From contig JAGALG010000143.1 in assembly GCA_017848075.1 (NCBI GenBank), positions 1 to 10,475 of the forward strand: 10,475 bases of DNA, in the 5' to 3' direction. The notes under the pieces are model-generated. The model was not told the DNA's origin. It did no database searches and was given only the letters and a program-made list of their open reading frames with translations. The position numbers and the translations under genes were made by a program. This DNA comes from Oscillospiraceae bacterium. Its GTDB lineage: Bacteria > Bacillota > Clostridia > Oscillospirales > Ruminococcaceae. Positions 1-6,366 of this stretch are shown in pieces. Each line of letters opens with the position of its first letter. The first letter of the stretch is position 1.

Positions 1-176
1 ATCCTGAGCTGGACTCTGTGGACGCAATGACCATGGAAAAAGGCGATGGTGACTGCGATGTGAATGTGTTCGTGAAGGCAGGAAACCAGACTCTTTGTGT
101 TTCTCTGAAATATGTAGAAGGTTCTGAAAACCCATGGATGGTTGTGAAAACAGCCTTCGGTGGTATCAAAGGTTAA
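1..176 (+). CDS. C-terminal end of an unrecognised protein (5' end outside window)
   Basis: An open frame enters from the left edge (first complete codon at 3) and stops at TAA 174-176, giving 57 residues. The tail alternates hydrophobic strands with charged turns, includes two cysteines, and ends in ...FGGIKG. It has a strand-turn-strand character (VNVFVKAG, LCVSLKYVEG, WMVVKTAF) that resembles the end of small NTF2-like or other beta-rich secreted domains, but I do not recognise the family and assign no function. A strong terminator starts 8 nt after the stop, so this is the last gene of its transcript. Confidence is in its being coding, not in any product. Confidence 0.7.
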   Translation, partial: PELDSVDAMTMEKGDGDCDVNVFVKAGNQTLCVSLKYVEGSENPWMVVKTAFGGIKG

Positions 177-184
177 GTTGTCCC

Positions 185-219
185 AAAAGGGCAGGGTGAA
201 AAGTACCCTGCCCTTTTTT
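185..219 (+). terminator. Rho-independent terminator of the first gene
   Basis: A perfect 13-bp stem (185-197 with 205-217, core GGGCAGGGT/ACCCTGCCC) with a 7-nt loop. Its 3' arm runs into six T (214-219). It lies 8 nt after the stop at 176 and should end transcription before the repeat region. Confidence 0.93.
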
Positions 220-275
220 GCTGCCCTGTTATGGACAATGATACCCCTGTAAGCTTCGCTTTTGTGGTGCAATAA
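220..275. repeat. Direct repeat, copy 1
   Basis: First of two copies of a roughly 55-bp intergenic repeat. The core 232-268 matches 346-382 at 35 of 37 positions (offset 114), and both differences are transitions. Both copies begin with GCTGCC; copy 2 has two extra bases just after it. The copy includes the mini-hairpin AAGC-TTC-GCTT (251-261). Where copy 2 has TATAAT this copy has TGCAAT, so its promoter-like end is altered. I see no transposase and no terminal repeats typical of an IS. Confidence 0.85.
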
Positions 276-305
276 CCGCAAAACAGTTATTGCACAGGAT
301 GTCCA
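232..305. repeat. Nested inverted repeats in the spacer after the first gene
   Basis: A perfect 10-bp inverted repeat (267-276 GTGCAATAAC with 286-295 GTTATTGCAC, 9-nt loop) is enclosed by a second 6-bp pair (232-237 TGGACA with 300-305 TGTCCA). The outer and inner left arms fall inside direct-repeat copy 1 and the right arms just beyond it. Together they could fold as one long hairpin with internal loops. No U-run follows, so it does not look like a terminator. It may be the structural core of the repeat element or a protein-binding dyad; neither can be decided from one example. Confidence 0.6.
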
Positions 306-331
306 AGGCGATACGCTCTGCAAAATGCATC

Positions 332-389
332 GCTGCCGCCTGTAATGGACGATGATACCCCTGCAAGCTTCGCTTTTGTGGTATAATAG
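332..389. repeat. Direct repeat, copy 2, overlapping the promoter of the next gene
   Basis: Second copy of the intergenic repeat (core 346-382). Its 3' end contains the extended -10 element TGGTATAAT (379-387), and the pentapeptide gene starts 25 nt past the copy. The right-hand half of the structure seen after copy 1 is missing here because the gene follows at once, so the element is either truncated at this end or was joined to the gene as its promoter. Confidence 0.85.
379..387 (+). promoter_or_regulatory. Extended -10 promoter for the pentapeptide/DUF188 pair
   Basis: TATAAT at 382-387 is preceded by TG at 379-380 with the usual one-base gap, a full extended -10 match. The expected -35 window (359-364, CCCTGC) is not a match, which extended -10 promoters tolerate. 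The predicted transcription start near 394 leaves a leader of about 20 nt with the purine-rich ribosome site AGGGGGG (401-407) in front of ATG 415. Confidence 0.7.
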
Positions 390-414
390 GGGGGAGAAAA
401 AGGGGGGCGGTTAG

Positions 415-1044
415 ATGAAGATTGAACTGCCGCGGCTCAGCGGTGTGGAAACAGAGGGCGGTGACCTGCTGCAAACACTGAAGACAGCTTCCGCAGAAGG
501 TCTTTGTTTTAAAAATCAAGTGATTTCCGGGGAGCTGCTGGAGGATGTGGAGCTGAGAGGCTGTGTGCTCCGCAGCTGTCGGATTTTGGGCGGTCGTCTG
601 ACTCGTTTCAGTGCATGGGACTGCTCCTTTGTCAGTTGTGATTTTTCCAGCTGTGTGCTGGAGGATGCCTATTTCCAGAGGGTAGAGTTTTTGGGTTGTA
701 AGCTGAACGGGACGAAATCCATCAGCGCTGTCCTGAAGGATGTGTATTTGGAGGACTGCAACTGCAGACAGTGGAATTTGGCAGCCGGAACGCTGAAAAC
801 CGTCGCTTTCAACCGCTGTGATTGCAGCGCAGCGATTTTCAGTCAGTGGAAGTGGAAAAATCTATCCCTCCACGAAAGCCGCCTCAGCGGAGCCACCTTC
901 TTCAAAACACCATTGTCAGGGCTGAATCTGTCCAGCTGCAGCATTGACGGTCTGCTGCTGTCCGGAGAGGAGCTGAAGGGAGTCACCATTGCCTCCCATC
1001 AGGCGCAGGATTTGGTAGGTATATTGGGGGTGAAGATCCAATGA
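415..1044 (+). CDS. Cysteine-rich pentapeptide-repeat protein
   Basis: 209 residues. From about residue 30 to 185 the sequence shows degenerate pentapeptide repeats of the A(D/N)LXX type: central Leu/Phe/Val every fifth residue with small, Cys or Ser residues at position -2. Such repeats fold into a right-handed quadrilateral beta-helix. The C-terminal segment (LKGVTI...QAQDLVGILGVKI) resembles the capping end of many Firmicute members. There are 12 Cys in 209 residues, mostly in the stacked repeat positions, and no signal peptide or membrane helix, so it is predicted cytoplasmic. Some family members (Qnr, MfpA) mimic DNA and protect gyrase; nothing here shows that activity, so the function is open. 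AGGGGGG lies 7 nt before ATG 415. The stop overlaps the next start as ATGA, implying coupled translation. Confidence 0.85.
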   Translation: MKIELPRLSGVETEGGDLLQTLKTASAEGLCFKNQVISGELLEDVELRGCVLRSCRILGGRLTRFSAWDCSFVSCDFSSCVLEDAYFQRVEFLGCKLNGTKSISAVLKDVYLEDCNCRQWNLAAGTLKTVAFNRCDCSAAIFSQWKWKNLSLHESRLSGATFFKTPLSGLNLSSCSIDGLLLSGEELKGVTIASHQAQDLVGILGVKIQ

Positions 1045-1493
1045 ATCCACAGATTTTGGTGGATGCCGATGCTTGTCCGGTGGTGGATGAAACCATTGCT
1101 GTGGCGAAACGCTTCGGTGTCCCAGTCACTTTGATTACAGATACGGCCCACTGGATGCAGCGTGAGGGCGCAGAGATCATTACTGTAGAGAAGGGCAGCG
1201 ATTCGGCCGATTTTCGTCTGGTCAACATGGTCCGCAAAGGGGATGTTGTTGTGACACAGGATTACGGTCTGGCAGCTATGGCTTTATCCAAGGGCGCCTA
1301 TATTCTGAATCAGAACGGCAGTCGTTACACCAATGAGAATATCGACGGCCTTTTGATGAGCCGACATATCGGAAAAAAGATCCGCCGGGCCGGAGGCAGG
1401 ACAAAGGGTCCTTCGAAACGCACGAAGGAGCAGGACGAACGCTTTGTATCTGCGCTGGAGGCACTGCTGCAGCAGATTTTAGCGATAAATTAG
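1041..1493 (+). CDS. yaiI: DUF188 / UPF0178 family protein (YaiI/YqxD type)
   Basis: 150 residues, the usual size for this conserved bacterial family. The diagnostic motifs are all present: DADACP at 8-13 near the N terminus, TQDYGLA at 72-78, and the basic GRTKGPSKRT at 119-128. The family has been grouped with PIN-like nuclease folds because of its conserved acidic residues (here D8, D10, D74), but its biochemical role is not firmly established, so nuclease activity is only a hypothesis. The start overlaps the stop of the pentapeptide gene by four bases, and GGGGGTGA (1026-1033), inside that gene, serves as ribosome site. The two proteins are probably made from one transcript. The symbol follows E. 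coli naming (yqxD in Bacillus). Confidence 0.92.
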   Translation: MNPQILVDADACPVVDETIAVAKRFGVPVTLITDTAHWMQREGAEIITVEKGSDSADFRLVNMVRKGDVVVTQDYGLAAMALSKGAYILNQNGSRYTNENIDGLLMSRHIGKKIRRAGGRTKGPSKRTKEQDERFVSALEALLQQILAIN

Positions 1494-1504
1494 AAGAAAA
1501 AACC

Positions 1505-1538
1505 TGCCGCAACAGCCGGATTTATTGAACTTGCGGCA
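1505..1538. repeat. Inverted repeat between the DUF188 gene and gltX
   Basis: Perfect 8-bp arms TGCCGCAA (1505-1512) and TTGCGGCA (1531-1538) with an 18-nt loop, starting 12 nt after the DUF188 stop. No T-run follows, so it is at best a weak terminator. The right arm overlaps the spacer or -35 of the gltX promoter candidates, so it might instead be an operator-like dyad. Confidence 0.5.
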
Positions 1539-1559
1539 TAATTGTGCTATTCTTATACT
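1525..1559 (+). promoter_or_regulatory. Promoter region for gltX (two overlapping candidates)
   Basis: Two sigma-A-type arrangements overlap with a 6-bp shift. The first is TTGAAC (1525-1530), a 17-bp spacer, and TATTCT (1548-1553), with TG at 1545-1546 as an extended -10. The second is TTGCGG (1531-1536), a 17-bp spacer, and TATACT (1554-1559). Both would give a 5' UTR of roughly 30-40 nt before ATG 1597. The first has the better -35 and the second the better -10. Confidence 0.65.
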
Positions 1560-1596
1560 ATATGCATTTTGGTTTGACCAAGAAAGGAAATGTACC

Positions 1597-3255
1597 ATGG
1601 ATTATCAGAAATTAGCGGAGCTTCTGTTCCCAAATCTGGAACTGACTCCGGAAGATATTGAAAAACGCTATCCTGCAAGACAGCTGCCGGAAGGCGCGAA
1701 AGTGACCCGTGTAGCACCAAGCCCTACCGGCTTCATGCATCTGGGTAACCTGTTCTCCGCGCTGGTTGGCGAGCGTTTGGCTCATCAGAGCAATGGCGTG
1801 TTCTTCTTGCGTATTGAAGATACCGACCTGAAACGCGCAGTGGAAGGCGGCGTCGAGACCATCATCAAGGTGTTCAACCGCTTTGGCTTGAACTTTGACG
1901 AGGGCGCTGGCGTAGACGATCAGGATATCGGTGCTTACGGTCCATACCGTCAGCGTCAGAGAGCGGAGATCTACCATGTGTTTGCTCGTGAGCTGGTGCT
2001 GAAAGGCATGGCATATCCATGCTTCTGCACAGAGGAAGAGCTGACCGCAATGCGTGAGACCCAGCAGGAGCAGAAACTGAACTTCGGTTACTATGGTCAG
2101 TGGGCAAAGTGCCGCGATCTGACCTTGGAAGAAATTGAAGCAAACATCAAGGCTGGCAAGCCTTATGTTCTGCGCTTCCGTTCTCCTGGCGATCCTGAAA
2201 AACGCATCAAACATAAAGACCTGGTAAAAGGCGATATGGAACTGCCGGAGAATGATCAGGATGTTGTAATCCTGAAATCTGACGGTATTCCAACCTACCA
2301 CTTTGCTCATGTTGTGGATGACCACTTTATGGGTACGACTCATGTTGTCCGCGGTGAAGAGTGGCTGGCTACCTTGAATATTCATCTGCAGCTGTTCTAT
2401 GTACTGGGTTGGAAAGCTCCAAAATATGTTCATACCGCTCAGCTGATGAAGATGGACGGCGGCTCCAAACGCAAACTGTCCAAGCGCAAAGACCCAGAGT
2501 TGGCACTGGACTTCTATCATGCAGAGGGTTACCCGGTAAAATCCGTGCTGGAATACCTGATGACTCTCCTGAACTCCAACTTTGAGGAATGGAGAATCGC
2601 AAACCCAGGCGCAGATTTCCATGACTTCCAGTTCACTACTAACAAAATGAGTGTCAGCGGTTCTCTGTTCGACATTGACAAGCTGCTGGATGTCAGCAAA
2701 AATACCGTTTCCCTGATGAGCGCCGAGGAAGTATACGGCTATGTTCTTGACTGGGCAATGCAGAATGACAATGAGCTTTACGGTCTCTTTGCTGCAAATC
2801 CGGAAAAAGCAAAAGCGATCCTGGCAATCGGCCGCGGCGGTGCAAAACCAAGAAAAGACATTGCGATTTGGAAAGAAGTCAAAGACTATGTTGCCTTCTT
2901 CTATCCAGAGCTTTATGTTCCTGCTGAGGCTTCCGCTTATCCGGAAAATGTGTCGAAAGAGGACTGCAAAGCCATTCTGGAAGGCTATTTGGCCAACTAT
3001 GATGCAGCAGACGATAACAGCCAGTGGTTCGATAAAGTGCGCTCCATGGGCGAAGCGTTGGGTTATGCAGGAAAACCAAAGGATTACAAAAAGAATCCAG
3101 ACCAGTACAAAGGCCATGTTGGCGATGTCAGCGGCGTGATCCGTCTGGCAGTTACCGGCAGAACCAATTCCCCGGATCTCTGTGCAGTTATGCAGGTTCT
3201 GGGTCAGGAAGAAATGGAGCGCCGCATTCATGACGCCATCGAGATCCTGAAATAA
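1597..3255 (+). CDS. gltX: Glutamate--tRNA ligase (GluRS)
   Basis: Cytoplasmic class I aminoacyl-tRNA synthetase that attaches Glu to tRNA(Glu) using ATP. 552 residues from ATG 1597, chosen because AGAAAGGAA (1581-1589) sits about 8 nt upstream; a longer frame from 1525 would begin inside the promoter. The class I signatures are APSPTGFMHLGN (HIGH-type HLGN at 48-51), the following RIEDTD segment, and KLSKR (KMSKS-type) at 293-297. A CxC pair (C142, C144) and C172 match the zinc-binding insertion of many bacterial GluRS, with D174 where E. coli has His. The C terminus ends in the anticodon-binding domain (LAVTGRTNSPDL). It is longer than E. coli GluRS (about 470 residues), as in the clostridial long form. 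glnS follows 101 nt downstream. No T-box fits in the short leader. Confidence 0.97.
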   Translation: MDYQKLAELLFPNLELTPEDIEKRYPARQLPEGAKVTRVAPSPTGFMHLGNLFSALVGERLAHQSNGVFFLRIEDTDLKRAVEGGVETIIKVFNRFGLNFDEGAGVDDQDIGAYGPYRQRQRAEIYHVFARELVLKGMAYPCFCTEEELTAMRETQQEQKLNFGYYGQWAKCRDLTLEEIEANIKAGKPYVLRFRSPGDPEKRIKHKDLVKGDMELPENDQDVVILKSDGIPTYHFAHVVDDHFMGTTHVVRGEEWLATLNIHLQLFYVLGWKAPKYVHTAQLMKMDGGSKRKLSKRKDPELALDFYHAEGYPVKSVLEYLMTLLNSNFEEWRIANPGADFHDFQFTTNKMSVSGSLFDIDKLLDVSKNTVSLMSAEEVYGYVLDWAMQNDNELYGLFAANPEKAKAILAIGRGGAKPRKDIAIWKEVKDYVAFFYPELYVPAEASAYPENVSKEDCKAILEGYLANYDAADDNSQWFDKVRSMGEALGYAGKPKDYKKNPDQYKGHVGDVSGVIRLAVTGRTNSPDLCAVMQVLGQEEMERRIHDAIEILK

Positions 3256-3269
3256 ATATGCAACACAGT

Positions 3270-3293
3270 CACAGGGGGCCTTTGCCCTCTGTG
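3270..3293 (+). terminator. Weak terminator or attenuator-like hairpin between gltX and glnS
   Basis: A 10-bp stem (3270-3279 CACAGGGGGC with 3284-3293 GCCCTCTGTG) with one G-U pair and a CTTT loop, 14 nt after the gltX stop. The following sequence TACTTGTTAT is only loosely T-rich, so termination may be partial and would lower, not abolish, readthrough into glnS. It could also be a 3' stabiliser of the gltX message. Confidence 0.5.
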
Positions 3294-3356
3294 TACTTGT
3301 TATATCACTTCCATTCCAAACAAGGAAAATCCAAACAAGAAAGGACGGGATAAGCA

Positions 3357-5030
3357 ATGGCAATGGAAGAAACCTATTCCAATTTTATTCACGACATCAT
3401 TGACAAAGATCTGGAGGAAGGTCATGTCCAGCAGATCCATACCCGCTTCCCGCCAGAACCAAACGGTTATCTGCACATCGGCAGCGCAAAAGCGATCTGG
3501 ATCAACTCCAGCACCGCACAGAAATATGGCGGTCTGTTCAACCTGCGTTTTGACGATACCAACCCGGTTCGTGAGGACGACGAATATGTAAAATCCATCG
3601 AAGAGGACCTGATCTGGCTGGGAGCAAAACCAAGCGGCGGCATCTACTATGGTTCGGATTACTTCGATAAATGCTATGAGTATGCTCTGCATCTGATCAA
3701 AGAGGGCAAAGCCTATGTAGACGATCTGACTGCAGATGAAATGAGAGAATACCGCGGCACTCGGACCGAGCCGGGCAAAGAATCTCCACACCGCAATCGT
3801 TCCGTTGAGGAAAATCTGGATCTGTTCCAGAGAATGAAAAACGGCGAGTTTGCTGACGGCAGCAAAACTCTCCGTGCAAAAATCGACATGGCGTCTCCGA
3901 ACATGAATATGCGAGACCCGGCTATCTACCGCATTGTTCGTGCCCATCATCACAGACAGGGCGACAAATGGTGCATCTATCCTCTGTACGATTATGCACA
4001 TCCAATTCAGGACGCACTGGAGGGCATTACCCATTCTCTGTGCTCTATCGAATTTGAAAACCACCGTCCATTGTACGAGTGGGTAATCGACAATATTCCG
4101 CTGGAAATGGCAGTAAAACCAAAACAGCGTGAGTTTGCCCGTCTGAATGTGACCCATACCGTTATGTCCAAACGCTACCTGCGCGAGCTGGTAGAAACCA
4201 AGAAAGTAGACGGCTGGGACGATCCTCGTATGCCTACCCTCTGTGGTCTGCGCCGCCGTGGTTATACTCCAACTGCAATCAATGAGTTCGTAAAACGAGC
4301 CGGCGTTGCAAAAGCAGATTCTGTGGTAGATATCGGTCTGCTGGAATACTGCATCCGTGACGAGCTGAACACTTCCGCTCAGCGCCGTGTAGCTGTTCTG
4401 AAGCCAATTAAAGTTGTGATCACCAACTATCCAGAGGACAAAGAAGAATTCTTCGAACTGCCAAACATTCCAAAAAATGACGAAGCCGGCATGAGAAAAG
4501 TTCCATTCACCCGTGAGCTCTATATTGATGCGGATGACTTTGCAGAGGTACCACCTCCAAAATTCTTCCGTCTGAAACCGGGTGGCGAAGTTCGTCTGAT
4601 GGGCGCTTACATCATCAAATACGAAGATATCGTAAAAGATGAAAACGGCAATATTGTAGAGATCCATGCTACTGCAGATTTGGAGACCGGTAACGGCAAT
4701 CCTGTTGACGGCAGAAAGATCAAAGGTACCATTCACTGGGTAAGCGCAAAATATGCCATCGATGCGACTGTTCGCCTCTATGACTACCTGTTCACCCTGG
4801 AAAATGTGAACGATGTACCGGAAGGCACCAACTATCTGGACTATCTGAATCCAAACTCTCTGACTGAGCTGTGCGGCTGCAAACTGGAACCAGCTTTGGC
4901 AGACTGTGCAGCAGGGGATAAATTCCAGTTTGTTCGTACCGGATACTTCTGCAAGGACAGCAAACAGGAAGGCGTATTCAATCAGATCGTTGGTCTGAAA
5001 GATACCTGGTCCAAAGTAAATAAAGAATAA
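3357..5030 (+). CDS. glnS: Glutamine--tRNA ligase (GlnRS)
   Basis: Class I synthetase that attaches Gln directly to tRNA(Gln) in the cytoplasm. 557 residues, close to the 554 of E. coli GlnRS, so no C-terminal YqeY fusion. Visible features: RFPPEPNGYLHIGSAK with HIGS at 40-43; RFDDTNP; VMSKR (KMSKS-type) at 269-273 followed by WDDPRMPTL and GLRRRGY; and from about residue 340 the two beta-barrel anticodon-binding domains, including GTIHWVSA. These mark it as GlnRS rather than a second GluRS. The start is ATG 3357 with AAGAAAGGA (3337-3345) 11 nt before it; ATG 3363 is a less likely alternative. It lies in the same direction as gltX and 53 nt before the amidohydrolase gene. Codon choice is highly biased (CCA for Pro; no TTA, CTA or TCA), as expected for strong expression. 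Confidence 0.97.
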   Translation: MAMEETYSNFIHDIIDKDLEEGHVQQIHTRFPPEPNGYLHIGSAKAIWINSSTAQKYGGLFNLRFDDTNPVREDDEYVKSIEEDLIWLGAKPSGGIYYGSDYFDKCYEYALHLIKEGKAYVDDLTADEMREYRGTRTEPGKESPHRNRSVEENLDLFQRMKNGEFADGSKTLRAKIDMASPNMNMRDPAIYRIVRAHHHRQGDKWCIYPLYDYAHPIQDALEGITHSLCSIEFENHRPLYEWVIDNIPLEMAVKPKQREFARLNVTHTVMSKRYLRELVETKKVDGWDDPRMPTLCGLRRRGYTPTAINEFVKRAGVAKADSVVDIGLLEYCIRDELNTSAQRRVAVLKPIKVVITNYPEDKEEFFELPNIPKNDEAGMRKVPFTRELYIDADDFAEVPPPKFFRLKPGGEVRLMGAYIIKYEDIVKDENGNIVEIHATADLETGNGNPVDGRKIKGTIHWVSAKYAIDATVRLYDYLFTLENVNDVPEGTNYLDYLNPNSLTELCGCKLEPALADCAAGDKFQFVRTGYFCKDSKQEGVFNQIVGLKDTWSKVNKE

Positions 5031-5083
5031 AACCCGCTTTCGATTCTACTATTTTATTCCATCAAGAAAGGCGTGACTGTTTT

Positions 5084-6271
5084 ATGAGCATGTACAAAGA
5101 AGCTCTGGCAATGAAAGAATCCATCGTGGCAAACCGCAGACATCTGCACCAGAATCCGGAATTGGGTTTGGAACTGCCAATGACCGCAGCTTTTGTTGAA
5201 GAAAAGCTGAAGGAAATGGGCTATGAACCAAAACGCATTGGTGATTGCGGCATCGTGGCTACTGTTGGTAAAGAGGGAGGCAAATGCTTCTTGATCCGTG
5301 CGGATATGGATGCGCTGCCAGTACAGGAAGCAACGGATTTGGAATTCAAATCCACCAACGGTTGCATGCACGCCTGCGGCCATGACTGTCATACTGCGAA
5401 TCTTCTGGGCGCTGCCAAGCTGCTGAAAGATCATGAAGCAGAGCTGGAGGGCATGGTAAAACTGATGTTCCAGCCAGCGGAAGAAACGATGGACGGCGGT
5501 AAAATGATGGTGGAAGGCGGCGTGTGCGAAGGTGTTGACGTTGCTATGGGTATGCATGTCTTTGCAGGCATGCCAATGCCTGCCGGCACTGTTGTTATGA
5601 TGGGTGTGAAAGGCAAAATGGCCGCAGTTGACTGGTTTGAGATCAAGATCACCGGTAAAGGCTGCCACGGTGCTTCTCCAAATAATGGTGTGGATCCGCT
5701 GAATGTCATGTCTCATATTCATTTGGCGCTGCAGACGATCAATGCCCGCGAGATGGATCCATCGGATAATATCGTTCTGACCATTGGTCAGATGCACGGT
5801 GGCCATACCTCCAATGTTATTCCAAACGATGCTTTTATGACTGGTACGATTCGTACTCTGAAAAATGAGACTCGTGCCATGGTTAAAGCTAGAATGGAAG
5901 CGATTGTAGGTGGTATCGCAGCCTCCTTTAATGCAGAAGCTCATGTAGAATGGGGTTCCGGTTGTCCGGTTCTTTCCCATGATCCGGCCATCTATGCAGA
6001 TGTAAAGGTTGCTCTGAGCACACTGGAAGGTGTTTCTTTTGTTGACCTGGACGATGTGGGTGGTGCAATGACCAGCATGGGTTCTGAAGACTTTGCTTAT
6101 GTTGCGAATTGTGTACCAAGTGTATTTCTTGGCATTGCAGCAGGTACTCCACAGGAGGGTTACTGCTATCCACAGCATCATCCAAAGGCAATGTTCCATG
6201 AAGATGCTCTGCCGGTTGGCGCAGCAACCTATGCTCATGTTGCAATGGAATGGCTGAAACAGCACAAATAA
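5084..6271 (+). CDS. M20D family metallo-amidohydrolase (N-acyl-amino-acid / hippurate hydrolase type)
   Basis: 395 residues, normal for the family. M20D enzymes use a two-metal centre to hydrolyse amide bonds of N-acylated amino acids or related small conjugates. Motifs in order: RRHLHQNPELG near residue 20; IRADMDALP; HACGHDCHTA with metal ligands C98, H100 and catalytic D101; FQPAEE at 129-134 with the catalytic and metal-binding Glu pair; GKGCHGASP with H195 in the lid/dimerisation domain; SEDFAY; and HHP at 365-367 followed by FHEDALPVGA. No signal peptide, so cytoplasmic. The true substrate (acetyl-, hippuryl-, aminobenzoyl- or peptide-like) cannot be read from the sequence. AGAAAGG (5065-5071) precedes ATG 5084 by 12 nt. 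I see no promoter in the 53-nt gap after glnS, so cotranscription is likely. A strong terminator follows. Confidence 0.93.
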   Translation: MSMYKEALAMKESIVANRRHLHQNPELGLELPMTAAFVEEKLKEMGYEPKRIGDCGIVATVGKEGGKCFLIRADMDALPVQEATDLEFKSTNGCMHACGHDCHTANLLGAAKLLKDHEAELEGMVKLMFQPAEETMDGGKMMVEGGVCEGVDVAMGMHVFAGMPMPAGTVVMMGVKGKMAAVDWFEIKITGKGCHGASPNNGVDPLNVMSHIHLALQTINAREMDPSDNIVLTIGQMHGGHTSNVIPNDAFMTGTIRTLKNETRAMVKARMEAIVGGIAASFNAEAHVEWGSGCPVLSHDPAIYADVKVALSTLEGVSFVDLDDVGGAMTSMGSEDFAYVANCVPSVFLGIAAGTPQEGYCYPQHHPKAMFHEDALPVGAATYAHVAMEWLKQHK

Positions 6272-6284
6272 AGCGATAAAAAAC

Positions 6285-6315
6285 GGGCCAAAGAATTATT
6301 CTTTGGCCCATTTTT
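6285..6315 (+). terminator. Rho-independent terminator after the M20D gene
   Basis: A perfect 11-bp stem GGGCCAAAGAA/TTCTTTGGCCC (6285-6295 with 6299-6309), TTA loop, then ATTTTT (6310-6315). It begins 14 nt past the stop and closes the gltX-glnS-amidohydrolase block. Confidence 0.95.
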
Positions 6316-6366
6316 GTAACGCAGGGGGAGTTTTTATCGTTTCTTAGAGAAAAGGGAGGGTTGTGT

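Noticed and set aside
220..389. CRISPR-like array
   Set aside because: Only two copies, each about 55 bp and diverged, with no further spacers and no cas genes nearby.
229..519. A 96-codon minus-strand frame across the repeat region and the pentapeptide start
   Set aside because: Its protein simply repeats the direct-repeat translation twice (QKRSLQGYH), it overlaps a terminator-bounded spacer and a real gene, and I see no convincing ribosome site.
1525..1596. A 24-residue N-terminal extension of GluRS
   Set aside because: The upstream start falls within the predicted promoter and the extension has no similarity to the family. AGAAAGGAA is spaced for ATG 1597.
1494..1596. T-box riboswitch upstream of gltX
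   Set aside because: The spacer is only about 100 nt. I see no T-box consensus or antiterminator/terminator pair.
1612..6265. Long minus-strand frames opposite gltX, glnS and the M20D gene
   Set aside because: They are exactly in phase with the sense codons and exist because TTA, CTA and TCA are avoided. The sense proteins have complete family motifs; the antisense ones resemble nothing.
6361..6366. TTG start for the sortase lipoprotein
   Set aside because: It directly abuts the ribosome site. ATG 6367 has proper spacing and gives a standard lipoprotein signal peptide.
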